DNA from: SAR116 cluster bacterium
GTDB lineage: Bacteria > Pseudomonadota > Alphaproteobacteria > Puniceispirillales > Puniceispirillaceae
Length of the DNA stretch: 64,000 nucleotides
Direction of reading: 5' to 3'
Assembly: GCA_004212735.1 (NCBI GenBank)
Contig: SHBD01000007.1
Coordinates: 1 to 64,000 of the forward strand
In this document: positions 26,169 through 35,604 of the stretch, one piece after another
Numbering within the stretch: the first letter of the stretch is position 1
Layout of the letters: the number at the start of each line of letters is the position of its first letter
Position numbers and translations under genes: made by a program
The notes under the pieces: generated by a model
Seen by the model: the letters and a program-made list of their open reading frames with translations, nothing else
The model's database searches: none
Told to the model about the DNA's origin: nothing

Positions 26169-26852
26169 TCAATTCATGCCAAACAGCTTTTTCCACTGCT
26201 CCTCGTTCAGATCCTTCAACTCCTCACGAAACTCGGCACCGACCTTCATTCCAGCAAGCACGGCAGGACGGTCGAACATGCGAATGCGCCAGCTTTTCAC
26301 ATGCGGATAGTCATCAATGTCGACACTCTGGCGGTCAAGGCTGCGTGTCCATGGAAAAATCGCAATATCGGCGATGGAGTAAGCACCTGCGACAAATGAT
26401 TTACCGGCGAGTTGCCTATCGAGAACGCCATAAAGCCGGTTGGCCTCATTGCTATAGCGTTCCATCGCATAATCTATACGATCAGTCGCATAATAATTGA
26501 AATGATGCGCTTGGCCCAACATGGGGCCAAAGCCGCCCATCTGCCACATCAGCCATTCCAGAACAGTTTTGCGTTCCGGCCCCACCTCAGTTGGCATCAA
26601 TTTCCCTGTCTTCTCCGCCAGGTAAATTAGAATGGCACCAGTTTCAAAGATACTGACCGGCTTTCCGTCAAAGCCATCATGATCAACAATTGCCGGAATC
26701 TTGTTATTCGGGCTGATCGCCAGAAAGTCTGGATCAAACTGATCACCTTTGCCGAGATTTATGCGATGCAGCGTATAGGGAAGGCCTAACTCTTCGAGAG
26801 CTATAGTAATTTTATGCCCATTCGGCGTGGGTGCGTAATAGAGGGCGATCAT
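26169..26852 (-). CDS. Glutathione S-transferase, YfcG/YghU (Nu)-like
   Basis: A 227-residue cytosolic protein with an N-terminal thioredoxin-like domain (MIALYYAPTPNGHKITIALEELGLPY, then NNKIPAIVD and the glutathione-binding S.FETGAILIYLA) and an alpha-helical C-terminal domain (SIADIAIFPWTR). The TPNG.K motif is typical of the Nu/YfcG group, which has disulfide-bond reductase activity. ATG 26852 begins the recognisable domain; the frame is open for 70 unrelated codons upstream, which are discounted. Confidence 0.92.
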   Translation of the reverse strand: MIALYYAPTPNGHKITIALEELGLPYTLHRINLGKGDQFDPDFLAISPNNKIPAIVDHDGFDGKPVSIFETGAILIYLAEKTGKLMPTEVGPERKTVLEWLMWQMGGFGPMLGQAHHFNYYATDRIDYAMERYSNEANRLYGVLDRQLAGKSFVAGAYSIADIAIFPWTRSLDRQSVDIDDYPHVKSWRIRMFDRPAVLAGMKVGAEFREELKDLNEEQWKKLFGMN

Positions 26853-27017
26853 CGGAATGGCCTTTGTGTTTGCGTTTGACTGCCATTCTATAGATGGTAA
26901 CTGATGAAGAAAATGAAATGACAGATGGTCTTTTTCAGAGTCAAATATCATCTGGTGTTTGCACCACCATGTCCATACTGGTAGACAGCAGGCGAACAAA
27001 GTAGCGGAGTCAGGGCA

Positions 27018-27641
27018 ATGTTTTTTGAGCCGATGGATTATAAGAATGCCGGTCTGGCACACAATCCCCTTAAAGCCATCGTCGCACCCCGACCTATTGG
27101 CTGGATTTCTTCATGCGGCAATGATGGTAGTGTCAATCTGGCGCCCTACAGCTTTTTCAATGCGGTGTCCGAAGACCCGGCAATTGTTATTTTTTCGGTG
27201 CAGGCATCCGGCCCGAACCACCAGAAGGACACATTGCGTAATGTCACCGAGACCAGCGCCTTTACGGTGAACATTGTTGGCGCCAATCAGGTGCAGGCGA
27301 TGAATGTCAGTTCGGGTGATTACCCCTATGGCGAGAATGAATTCACCACCGCCGGGCTCCGGATGATCCCGGGCACAACCGTGAATGTGCCGCATGTCGG
27401 CGAGGTGCCGGCGGCGCTTGAGTGTACGCTTTTGCAGACCATCACTCTGCCAGCCAACGACCGCGGCGGTCATTACACAGCAATCCTAGGAACGGTCACC
27501 GGCATTTTCGTTGACGAGTCCGTTATTGTTGACGGCAAGATCAGCTATGCGCTGCTTGCGCCAGTCGCCCGCATGGGATACAGAGACTATGCCAACATCA
27601 ATGACTTCTTTGAGCTGGGGCGTCCTGTTATCAAAGGTTGA
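27018..27641 (+). CDS. FMN-binding flavin reductase-like protein
   Basis: A 207-residue protein of the flavin reductase / split-barrel FMN-binding family. It has the motif IVAPRPIGWISSCGNDGSVNLAPYSFFNAVSEDPAIVIFS at about 20-60, and FTVNIV and MGYRDY near the C-terminus. Such proteins bind FMN and reduce flavins or serve small oxidoreductase systems; the substrate is unknown. The ribosome site AGGG lies close to ATG 27018. It is divergent from the GST gene and convergent with the next gene. Confidence 0.88.
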   Translation: MFFEPMDYKNAGLAHNPLKAIVAPRPIGWISSCGNDGSVNLAPYSFFNAVSEDPAIVIFSVQASGPNHQKDTLRNVTETSAFTVNIVGANQVQAMNVSSGDYPYGENEFTTAGLRMIPGTTVNVPHVGEVPAALECTLLQTITLPANDRGGHYTAILGTVTGIFVDESVIVDGKISYALLAPVARMGYRDYANINDFFELGRPVIKG

Positions 27642-27647
27642 GAGCTG

Positions 27648-28346
27648 CTAGCGCAATGTGCAACTGGAGACGATCACCCGCACATATCCACGCAGATCGG
27701 ATTTCTCGAAGCGCAGTTTCAGCAGCCACTGCTCAGCAGGAATGATTGCTTCAAGCGGGAGCATCCCGCTGGAAATCTTCTGGCCATTCAGGAACACCTG
27801 CCGCACTTTGATTGGCAGTGACGGGTCGAACCAAGGCGACTCCCGGGCTGCCTTCTTGCCGGTTTCACCCTCGATATGCAGATTAAGTCCCCCCTCAAAC
27901 AGCGAGAGTTTTGACTCAGGCCCCGCATATAGCGGGGTAGCCACGGCAATGTTCTGGCGATCAACCTCCCGGCAATTGGATGGCTTGCCAAGCCCCTGAA
28001 CTGATTGCAGAATTTGTTCCGGCTCAACCCCGCGGGCAATCTGTTTGGTCACGATGCGCTGTAGTTCGGCCTTGTTACCCTCGGTGAGCTCGACCGTTTT
28101 GCGGTGCGCCTCGGCCTCAGCCAAAAGCCGCTGTAATGACTGCACTTCAGCACTCAGCGCGGTAATCCTCAAATTGTTCTCATAGATCACAAGATCGGCC
28201 TCAGCCTGTAGACTTGTCTGCTCCGCATGGCCCCACAACCAGCCAAGCCAAAGAACACCGGCAACAACGCCGGTACGAAAAAACAGCAACAACCAGCCAC
28301 GCATTTCGCGTTTGCGGTATCTTTCCTGAGTTTCAAAAAAATCCAT
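27648..28346 (-). CDS. Membrane-anchored coiled-coil protein of unknown function
   Basis: A 232-residue protein. A basic N-terminus (YRKREMRGW) precedes one membrane helix (LLLFFRTGVVAGVLWLGWLWG, about 18-38). A helical, probably coiled-coil, stretch of about 60 residues follows (ALSAEVQSLQRLLAEAEAHRKTVEL). A periplasmic C-terminal domain with two cysteines (SNCREVD, SSCTLR) ends at about residue 232. I do not recognise the family. It is transcribed alone, with only seven bases to the convergent flavin reductase gene. Confidence 0.75.
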   Translation of the reverse strand: MDFFETQERYRKREMRGWLLLFFRTGVVAGVLWLGWLWGHAEQTSLQAEADLVIYENNLRITALSAEVQSLQRLLAEAEAHRKTVELTEGNKAELQRIVTKQIARGVEPEQILQSVQGLGKPSNCREVDRQNIAVATPLYAGPESKLSLFEGGLNLHIEGETGKKAARESPWFDPSLPIKVRQVFLNGQKISSGMLPLEAIIPAEQWLLKLRFEKSDLRGYVRVIVSSCTLR

Positions 28347-28490
28347 TTGCGTCTGCTTCGGACAAAATGAGAGGTATCTGTTGATGGCGTGTCATGCGTC
28401 TCTAAGGTGATACAGCAAACCCGTGAAAAGGCAAGCCACCACGCCGTTCAGGGCTTGAAACATTGGCATCGTATAAGGCACAGTGTGACG

Positions 28491-29135
28491 ATGGTTTCAA
28501 AGGCAAAGTCATCCTCATCAAACTCACCAAAAGTCACTGCCACAGGCCGCGCATGGCAACGGATGCTGAGTGGGCGACGCCTTGACATCATCGACCCTTC
28601 GCCGATGGATATCGAGATCGAAGACATTGCCCATGGGCTGGCCCGGGTTAGCCGGTGGAACGGCCAGACGAAGGGCAAATATCCCTTCTCCGTTGCCCAG
28701 CATTCGGTGCTTGTCGAAAAGCTCGTGATTTCGATCGCCCCTAATCTCGATCAGAAATGGCAGCTTGCCACTCTGCTGCATGACGCGCCAGAATATGTGA
28801 TCGGCGATATGATCACACCCTTCAAGGGGGTGCTTGGTGATCGCTACAAAGACATCGAAGCACGGCTTGAGGCGGCCGTACATATCCGCTTTGGGTTACC
28901 GGCAACACTGCCCGATTACGTGAAAAAAACAATCAAACGTGCTGACCGGATGGCTGCCTGGCTTGAAGCAACACAATTGGCTGGTTTCACCGAACAAGAA
29001 GCCAGCAAAATCTTTCCAAAACCACGCGGAACGCCCGCAACCCTGCGCATCCGCTCCCGCGCCCCAGCCGAAGCAGCCAGCCAGTTCCTGCAGCGGTTCG
29101 CCATTCTGGGCGGCAAAAGAAAAATCAGCCTTTAG
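28491..29135 (+). CDS. HD-domain phosphohydrolase (YfbR-like)
   Basis: About 214 residues. The metal-binding histidine and aspartate residues of the HD superfamily are seen in VAQHSVLVEKL, LLHDAPEYVIGDMITPFK and the final D of KRADRMAAWLEA. This arrangement resembles 5'-nucleotidase YfbR and related hydrolases found in alphaproteobacteria. Substrate specificity is not known. The frame is open from 28389, but nothing before ATG 28491 looks conserved; even that start is uncertain, since similarity begins near WQRMLSGRRLDIIDPSP. Confidence 0.85.
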   Translation: MVSKAKSSSSNSPKVTATGRAWQRMLSGRRLDIIDPSPMDIEIEDIAHGLARVSRWNGQTKGKYPFSVAQHSVLVEKLVISIAPNLDQKWQLATLLHDAPEYVIGDMITPFKGVLGDRYKDIEARLEAAVHIRFGLPATLPDYVKKTIKRADRMAAWLEATQLAGFTEQEASKIFPKPRGTPATLRIRSRAPAEAASQFLQRFAILGGKRKISL

Positions 29136-29150
29136 TGTCCTTGGAGGTGG

Positions 29151-29381
29151 CTAGCGCGCCACACGTACTGCCGAATTTTGCCTTTGTTTACGCCTGACTT
29201 TTCGTGCCTTCGTCATTTCCTTAGCGGTGCCAAGGGTCATACAGTCAGGGCAGACACATTTGCCGGCAAGGTCAAAATTTTGCCGCAGATTGGGCAACTC
29301 CATACACCAGCAATGATCCTTGCCAGGCGGTGCACCGCAATTGAAACTTGTCCCGCATTCTTCACAGGTCAGCTTATCCAT
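29151..29381 (-). CDS. Cysteine-rich CWC family protein
   Basis: A 76-residue small protein with the pattern LTCEECGTSFNCG....CWCMELP......CVCPDC, the hallmark of the cysteine-rich CWC family, presumably zinc-binding. Function is unknown. ATG 29381 has GGAGG six bases upstream (an in-frame ATG at 29393 overlaps that region). The C-terminus is basic (KARKVRRKQRQ). It is convergent with the HD-domain gene. Confidence 0.85.
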   Translation of the reverse strand: MDKLTCEECGTSFNCGAPPGKDHCWCMELPNLRQNFDLAGKCVCPDCMTLGTAKEMTKARKVRRKQRQNSAVRVAR

Positions 29382-29452
29382 GAGGCCCTCCATTGCCTAT
29401 GATGGTCCAGCCTGTCCTAGTTCATGAATTTCGGCAATATCAAAATGGCCCG

Positions 29453-32413
29453 TTACCGCTGCTGGTGCATCAACCTATCCAGTAAAACCGCAACATGCGC
29501 CGCCTCACGGCCCGTGCCATCCATGATCTGACACCGGCAGGATGTGCCGTCAGCGGCGATCAACGCATCCGCTGGGGCACTGCGAATGGCAGGCAAGAGG
29601 TTGGCATTGGCCATTTTCATCGATACGTCATATGTGTCAGCACCATAACCAAAGGCACCCGCCATCCCACAGCAGGAGGTCTCAATCGGCTCAACCTTAA
29701 GCCCGGCAAGCTCGCCAAGCACCTCTTGCACTGGTTTTACCACATCAAAGGCTTTCTGGTGGCAATGCCCATGTAGCATGACTGTCTGTCCAGACCCGGC
29801 AATTCCCAAATCCGGGCGATCCTCGGCCAGCAATTCCTCGAACGTACGGACCGCGCCAGCGACTGCATTGGCCTCCGGGCTGTCAAGCAATGCCGGCACC
29901 TCATCCCGCAGCGCCAAAGTACAGGACGGCTCCAGCCCGACAATCGGAATGCCCGCAGCAACAAACGGGTGCAGAGTGGCCACAAGACGCTGCGCCTCAG
30001 CGCGGGCACGATCAACCACGCCAGCCGACAGATAGGTCCGCCCACAGCAGAGTGGCCGCCGGTTTTCGGGAACAGGGGCAAACACATCATAGCCAGCTGC
30101 CGCAAGGACGCGGCAGGCTGCGCGCAGATTCTCCGGCTCAAAATAGCGATTGAACGTATCGGCAAACAGAACAACCGGCTGTCCACCACCCGTAGGCGCG
30201 TCAGCAACATCGCCCGCACCAAACGGCCGAGCTTGCCATTTCGGCAAGGCGCGGCGGGCGGTAAAACCGGTAATCCGCGCCACAAGGGGAGCAAGAAGCG
30301 GCACATGCCGCCAAACGGATTGCAGTAGATTGGCAAATGACGCAATACGCGCCGCATATGGTGCATAGTCAGGCAGAAAAGCAATCAGCCTGTCATGCAG
30401 GGACAAGCCCTTTGCAGCCGTACGCAGGGCCGTTACCTCCACTTTCATGCGCGCCATGTCAACACCAACCGGACATTCACGCTTGCACGCCTTGCAGGAC
30501 ACACACAGCTTCATGGTGTCCGCCATCTCATCACTGATCAGCGCGTCTGGTCCCATCTGACCAGATAATGCAAGACGAAGGCTGTTGGCCCGACCGCGCG
30601 TCACATCCCGCTCATCACGGGTGGCACGATATGACGGGCACATCACACCCCCCTCAAGCTTACGACAGGCACCATTATTGTTGCACATCTCGACAGCGCC
30701 TTGCAGGCCGCCTGCCTTTCCCGGAAAAGCCTGCCAGTTCAGCTGTGTGGGGAAATCATCAACATGATAGGACGGCGCAAAGCGAAACAACGCGCGATCA
30801 TCCATTTTCGGCGCATCGACGATTTTGCCCGGATTGAACAGATTGTCCGGATCAAACATCGCCTTGATCTGCCGGAACAAGCCGGGCAGTACCGGCCCAA
30901 ACATAATGTCATTGAATTCAGAGCGCACGATGCCGTCACCATGTTCGCCCGAGTGTGAGCCACCAAATTTGCGTACCAGCGCAAATGCCTCCTCAGCGAT
31001 GGCCCGCATGGTGGCAACGTCATCCTGTTTTTTCATATCCAACACAGGCCGGACATGCAGGCATCCCACCGACGCATGCGCATACCAGGTTCCCTTTGCA
31101 CCATATTTGTCAAAAATGCTGATCAACTGGTCCGTATATTCGGCAAGATCAGACAGCTCGACGGCACAATCTTCGAGAAAGGAAACAGGCTTTGCCGAAT
31201 CTTTCATGCTCATCATGATGTTGAGGCCAGATTTGCGCATTTCCGCAATACGCCCCTGCATCGCCGGGTCGATGGCGTCAACCACGCCGCCGCACCATTC
31301 ATCTGATTTGTCCCAGCCAAATCCAAGGTTGGCCATCATCTCATGCAGCTGCGCCAGACGGCGATGGTTCTCATCCATGTCATCCTCGGCAAACTCAACC
31401 ACCAGCAGCGCTGCAGGGTCACCCTTTACCGCTTCTTCGACAATTGGCCGGAAAATAGCAATGGAACGCGCCAGCTCGATCATCGTATCATCGATCAGCT
31501 CGACCGCCACGGGATCAAGGGTGACAAGATGTTGGGCTGCATCCATCGCTTTGTAAAAACTCGGAAAATGGCAGATACCCATGAGCTTTTTTGCGGGTAG
31601 CGGCCATAATTTCAGGGTAATGGCCGTCGAATAGGCAAGTGTACCCTCAGACCCCACAAGCAAATGCGCCAGATTGATCCCATCACCAGCCGCCCCGCCC
31701 GGGCGAAGTGCCATGGCATCAGGCATCAGTGCATCAATGTTGTAACCACCGACACGCCGCAACACCTTTGGAAAGCCGGCCAGAATATCCGCTGCACAAT
31801 CGGTTCCCATCGCCAGCAGATCCGGCAACAACCGGCCAAGCTGGCCCGCCGTTTTGGTACCAGGCGTCAACGGTCCGAAATGGGCCTCGCTGCCGTCCGC
31901 CATGATGGCGTCAATGCCCAGCACGTTGTCACGCATCATTCCATATCGAATGGACCTGCCGCCACAGCTGTTATTGCCGGCCATGCCTCCAATGGTCGCC
32001 CGGCTGGAGGTCGACACATCAACCGGAAACCAAAGCCCATGCGGCTTTAACTGGCGGTTCAGATCGTCCAGCACGATACCCGGTTCAACGACACAGGTTT
32101 TGTTTTCAACATCGAGATCAATGATCCGGTTCAGATGCTTGCTGTTGTCGATCACGATGGCGTGGTTGACTGTCTGGCCACATTGCGATGTTCCACCGCC
32201 GCGCGGCAGCACCGCAATGCCTTCGCGCCGGGCGAACGCAAGGGTTCGGCGAACGTCATCCAGATTTTCCGGAATGACGACGGCATGCGGCATCATCTGA
32301 TAGATCGATGCATCAGTGGCATAGCGGCCACGAGACAGCGCATCGTCCAAAACTGCCCCACTTAGTCCCGCCTTTAAAGAGGAGAGTTGTTGCGGTGTGG
32401 TATCGTTGTGCAT
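29453..32413 (-). CDS. FAD-linked and Fe-S oxidoreductase (YdiJ / D-lactate dehydrogenase type)
   Basis: A 986-residue fusion: an FAD-binding PCMH-type domain (VLPRGGGTSQCGQTVN near residue 72, TIGGMAGNNSCGGRS), an FAD-oxidase C-terminal domain (HSGEHGDGIVRSEF), ferredoxin-type cysteines (CNNNGAC...MCPSYRAT and CVSCKACKRECPVGVD), and a CCG-type cysteine-rich domain (CCGRTYLSAG and ETSCCGMAGAFGY). The architecture matches YdiJ-like 2-hydroxyacid oxidoreductases. They oxidise D-lactate, D-2-hydroxyglutarate or similar acids and pass electrons to the respiratory chain. The exact substrate is unknown. No strong ribosome site was seen for ATG 32413. Confidence 0.9.
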   Translation of the reverse strand: MHNDTTPQQLSSLKAGLSGAVLDDALSRGRYATDASIYQMMPHAVVIPENLDDVRRTLAFARREGIAVLPRGGGTSQCGQTVNHAIVIDNSKHLNRIIDLDVENKTCVVEPGIVLDDLNRQLKPHGLWFPVDVSTSSRATIGGMAGNNSCGGRSIRYGMMRDNVLGIDAIMADGSEAHFGPLTPGTKTAGQLGRLLPDLLAMGTDCAADILAGFPKVLRRVGGYNIDALMPDAMALRPGGAAGDGINLAHLLVGSEGTLAYSTAITLKLWPLPAKKLMGICHFPSFYKAMDAAQHLVTLDPVAVELIDDTMIELARSIAIFRPIVEEAVKGDPAALLVVEFAEDDMDENHRRLAQLHEMMANLGFGWDKSDEWCGGVVDAIDPAMQGRIAEMRKSGLNIMMSMKDSAKPVSFLEDCAVELSDLAEYTDQLISIFDKYGAKGTWYAHASVGCLHVRPVLDMKKQDDVATMRAIAEEAFALVRKFGGSHSGEHGDGIVRSEFNDIMFGPVLPGLFRQIKAMFDPDNLFNPGKIVDAPKMDDRALFRFAPSYHVDDFPTQLNWQAFPGKAGGLQGAVEMCNNNGACRKLEGGVMCPSYRATRDERDVTRGRANSLRLALSGQMGPDALISDEMADTMKLCVSCKACKRECPVGVDMARMKVEVTALRTAAKGLSLHDRLIAFLPDYAPYAARIASFANLLQSVWRHVPLLAPLVARITGFTARRALPKWQARPFGAGDVADAPTGGGQPVVLFADTFNRYFEPENLRAACRVLAAAGYDVFAPVPENRRPLCCGRTYLSAGVVDRARAEAQRLVATLHPFVAAGIPIVGLEPSCTLALRDEVPALLDSPEANAVAGAVRTFEELLAEDRPDLGIAGSGQTVMLHGHCHQKAFDVVKPVQEVLGELAGLKVEPIETSCCGMAGAFGYGADTYDVSMKMANANLLPAIRSAPADALIAADGTSCRCQIMDGTGREAAHVAVLLDRLMHQQR

Positions 32414-32805
32414 AATTTTGCCGAGAAGCCTTGGATAGTTAAGAAGACGAAGAGAGTAAAAACCCCAGGCTGCCTAAGGTGCGCTCGAAGCAATGAACCC
32501 GGTGTGTTAAATTCCTACATAAATTTTGCGCCATCTCCACCCGCTAAATTGACGCACACTTAATATAGTCCCGCTCACTTGAAATTAGGCAATTGTGGCT
32601 CGGTCTTACCAATAGCTTAGCCATGGCTTCGAAAACATCCGGCTGCTTAAACCCGCTAGTTGCGGTTTCAAACGGCACAGGCGAGACTGTTGAAAGAAAC
32701 CGGAAAATGTGTAAATGTCAGACTAGCCAAGCCAAGCTAAGATAAGATGTTCAGTCCACAGCCGTTTGATCTCCCCATGGCTCGAATGCGCTTTTCTAAG
32801 ATCAC
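32414..32805. other. Intergenic region at the left border of the accessory block
   Basis: About 390 bases without a convincing gene. On the minus strand a 28-codon frame starts near 32812, but it has no ribosome site or family resemblance. The region is AT-richer than the oxidoreductase gene to its left. It marks where composition changes, but I found no terminal inverted repeats, integrase or tRNA here. Confidence 0.5.
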
Positions 32806-33612
32806 TCATTTAGGCAAGAATTTTTCCTGAAATTCGATCCCGGCCAGCATATCGTCAAGTGATCCAAACGCGTTCATGTAATGACCTTTGTACCCAGTGT
32901 CTTCGATCAATTGAAACATCTCTTTCCAGTCAATCATGCCAGTTCCGGGTTGCATATGCAGTTCATATTCACCGTTGCTGTCTGCCATTCGAACCTCGCC
33001 CAATCTCTTGATTGGCCCACCTCGCACGAATCCTTCAATACCTTCTGGCACCAAAGTGGCGTGATTGATCGTGAACGACCAACCCAAATTGGGGGAGTCA
33101 ATCCTATCAAAATAGTAGTTCACTTCCTCAAGATTGTGAGCAAGATAGTGCACTTCGGCTCTGTCTGGTTCCCAATTTGTGTTCTCCAAAAGCAAATGAG
33201 CGCCTTTTTTTTCTGCATAATCAACAATTCGCTTCAATCTCTCCAGACCAGTGTCCCTCCTCTTCTCAAAATCATCGGAGAAATGATAGCCCGCGTGCAC
33301 AACAATCCACTTGGCGTCCAGTCTGACAAAAGTATCGATGTAAGCCTTCAGGTAATCATCAACAGCGTCATCCACAAACGGTGAAAACTCGGCGATGTTC
33401 ACTGACGAAAGTGTGTGCAGGCCTAAATTAATGTCATTCTTGCTGCAATGTTCCCTGATCGGAGCGCATCTCTTCTCATCGAAGGATTTGAGTTCGTTAG
33501 GAGCAACGTCAATTTGACAGTCTATGTATTTGATACTGTTGGATATCGCCCATTCAACCGCATTCTCAACTGATAGTTTACGCCCAATATCTACACCAAT
33601 ACGTTCTTTCAT
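32806..33612 (-). CDS. Sugar-phosphate isomerase/epimerase-like TIM-barrel protein (copy 1)
   Basis: A 268-residue protein of the xylose-isomerase-like TIM-barrel superfamily. Likely metal ligands are visible: Glu in LLLENTNW, His in VVHAGYHF, and the ADSNGEYELHMQPGTGMIDW segment, whose H..PG.G is a family hallmark. It is clearly paralogous to the gene at 47862-48704 along its whole length. The family includes isomerases, epimerases and dehydratases, so the reaction is not fixed. ATG 33612 follows GGGAG; an earlier ATG overlaps dctM. It is last in the TRAP operon. Confidence 0.85.
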   Translation of the reverse strand: MKERIGVDIGRKLSVENAVEWAISNSIKYIDCQIDVAPNELKSFDEKRCAPIREHCSKNDINLGLHTLSSVNIAEFSPFVDDAVDDYLKAYIDTFVRLDAKWIVVHAGYHFSDDFEKRRDTGLERLKRIVDYAEKKGAHLLLENTNWEPDRAEVHYLAHNLEEVNYYFDRIDSPNLGWSFTINHATLVPEGIEGFVRGGPIKRLGEVRMADSNGEYELHMQPGTGMIDWKEMFQLIEDTGYKGHYMNAFGSLDDMLAGIEFQEKFLPK

Positions 33613-33628
33613 ATCATGCATCTCCCGT

Positions 33629-34915
33629 TCATCTTGCAATGCTAGGCAGCCATGTAGCCAAGCTCGGAACGCCTATAATGATCAACAAAAAACCCAGTAT
33701 ACCGAGTAAAAACGGTAAGTTAGCCCTCAGCACCTGAATTTGATCCACCTTTGCTATTCGGCCCGCAATGATAAGGGCGATCGCCATCGGTGGGGTGACC
33801 TGTCCAACGACAACTGCAATCACCATCAACACACCGAAATGGATCAAATCAATATCAAATGCCAACAATGTTGGCAGGATTATTGGCAGCAAAACTGGGA
33901 TTAATGGGTCAAGAATCATACCCGCCAATATGGCCAATCCAACCAAGACAAGGATCCTGAAATATTCACTGTCAATAGTTACCAAACCATCAATCATGCC
34001 AACCAGAAACTCTGGAACATGCGCGTTTGTTAATCCTGCTCCCAAAGCAAAGGAAAGTCCTACAATGATCAGCAATTCTCCAGATAATTGGACGGCATTT
34101 ACCAAAACTCGATACAAGCCTTTGAGGTCCAAGGCTTTGTGAACAAACATGGCAAGAACGAGTGCATATACAACGGCGAAGGCGCCAGCCTCTGAGGGGG
34201 TAAACACACCAAGAACCATCCCGCCTACAATTATCAACGGCAAGCCAAATGATAGGATGGCACGTTTGCCTGTCCTTAAAACCTCCGGCAAATCAAATGC
34301 AGAATATGGCAACCACCCCTTTTTCCTCGCAAGGTACGCAACAATCAGCATTTGCAACAATCCAAGCAACAAACCGGGAATCAAGCCGGCGAGGAACAGC
34401 GCACCTAAAGACACACCTGTCACGGCTGAATAGAGTATCATTGGCGAACTGGGCGGGATCATCGGTCCAATGCCGGCAGATGATGCCGTCAATGCCGCTG
34501 AGAAATCTGCTGGATATTTTGCATCTTTCATTGCCGGTATGACAATCGAGCCTGTCCCCGCTAAATCCGCTGTCGATGAACCGATCATGCCACCAAAAAA
34601 CATGCTGGTCACAACATTAACATGCGCTAATCCACCACGAAGGGAGCCAACGATTGCTCTTGCGAAATCAAATAAACGCCCGGATATCCCACCCGAGTTC
34701 ATCAACCCCCCTGCCAAGACGAAAAGTGGCAATGCAATCAGAACAAATCTACCCAGCCCGGACATCATCGTCTGAGGCAAGCTCAAAGCCCACGCTCCAG
34801 AGAAATATATGTTTAAAAATACAGCTGCGGTTACTGAAATAAGCATTGGGATTCTTATGATCAGTAAAAAACACAGCAGCAACACGGCGGCACCTGCTCC
34901 CATAAGTGGTGTCAT
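33629..34915 (-). CDS. dctM: TRAP transporter large permease DctM
   Basis: A 428-residue inner-membrane protein with about twelve hydrophobic segments, the translocation subunit of a sodium-driven TRAP uptake system. Family motifs are GRFVLIALPLFVLAGGLMNSGGIS, GMIGSSTADLAGTGSIVIPAM, IGPMIPPSSPMILY and GQVTPPMAIALIIAGRI. Full length, unlike the deleted copy at 2163-2861. It overlaps dctQ by four bases. The substrate is unknown but probably an acid, in view of the enolase and isomerase genes around it. Confidence 0.95.
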   Translation of the reverse strand: MTPLMGAGAAVLLLCFLLIIRIPMLISVTAAVFLNIYFSGAWALSLPQTMMSGLGRFVLIALPLFVLAGGLMNSGGISGRLFDFARAIVGSLRGGLAHVNVVTSMFFGGMIGSSTADLAGTGSIVIPAMKDAKYPADFSAALTASSAGIGPMIPPSSPMILYSAVTGVSLGALFLAGLIPGLLLGLLQMLIVAYLARKKGWLPYSAFDLPEVLRTGKRAILSFGLPLIIVGGMVLGVFTPSEAGAFAVVYALVLAMFVHKALDLKGLYRVLVNAVQLSGELLIIVGLSFALGAGLTNAHVPEFLVGMIDGLVTIDSEYFRILVLVGLAILAGMILDPLIPVLLPIILPTLLAFDIDLIHFGVLMVIAVVVGQVTPPMAIALIIAGRIAKVDQIQVLRANLPFLLGILGFLLIIIGVPSLATWLPSIAR

Positions 34916-35490
34916 GTTTCTGCATCCCCTCTTTTGAGACTGAGTTGTTTATTTCGCCATAAAACAAAAAATTCTGCAAAATAAGCCATCGCTGCACCGG
35001 CGGCGCCACAAACAAGCGCGGACGTAGACCATCCGGTCGGCACCTCGACATATAGAGCCACGTCACCCCCAAACAGCATTACAAAATCAAGTGACACATA
35101 GGCCAAACCGAGAAGAATAGCGATATTCATCATGTAACCAAAAATGGCTACTGCGGCTTGAAACCGCTGGGGAATTTTTTCAAAAAAGTAATCTATTCTG
35201 ATCATCGCACCGCGACGAACAGACAGGAAAACTCCTGTCATAGCGAGCCAAGGCATCGACATTTGAACGAATTCTTCAGCCCAGGGAAAACTGAAATTCA
35301 GTGCATAGCGGCCTACCGCATTCACAAAAACAACCACGACAATTGAGGACAACACGGTGACCCCGACTATTTCCACGATGGAATTCACCACCCTGTTAAT
35401 CAGGGACAAACCCGCATCCGGATTTGCAAGCTCCATACTTTTGGAAGCCTCGGTTATTTTTTTTGCTAGCTCGTCCAATTTACCACACAC
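34912..35490 (-). CDS. dctQ: TRAP transporter small permease DctQ
   Basis: A 192-residue membrane protein with four hydrophobic segments. The DctQ signature is FVNAVGRYALNFSFPWAEEFVQMSMPWLAMTGVFLSVRRGAMIRID. An N-terminal polar extension of about 35 residues precedes the first helix. The gene lies between dctP and dctM and overlaps dctM by four bases. It associates with DctM in the membrane. Confidence 0.94.
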   Translation of the reverse strand: MCGKLDELAKKITEASKSMELANPDAGLSLINRVVNSIVEIVGVTVLSSIVVVVFVNAVGRYALNFSFPWAEEFVQMSMPWLAMTGVFLSVRRGAMIRIDYFFEKIPQRFQAAVAIFGYMMNIAILLGLAYVSLDFVMLFGGDVALYVEVPTGWSTSALVCGAAGAAMAYFAEFFVLWRNKQLSLKRGDAET

Positions 35491-35604
35491 CCATTTCTAG
35501 CCTGCTCCCAAAAACATCTTTTTTTGAGAAGCTCATAAACCTAATAGAGAGTTCTTCAATCAACGAAAGAGGGAAGGCGGACATCTCCGCCTTCCCTGAG
35601 AGAC

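Noticed and set aside
32744-32812. 28-codon minus-strand frame in the intergenic region (MSDLRKAHSSHGEIKRL..)
   Set aside because: No ribosome site, no recognisable family, and ends quickly; insufficient to call a gene or a transposase remnant.
33695-33704. CAGTATACCG, a further TGGTATACCA-like sequence
   Set aside because: Three mismatches and inside the dctM coding sequence; not counted as an operator.
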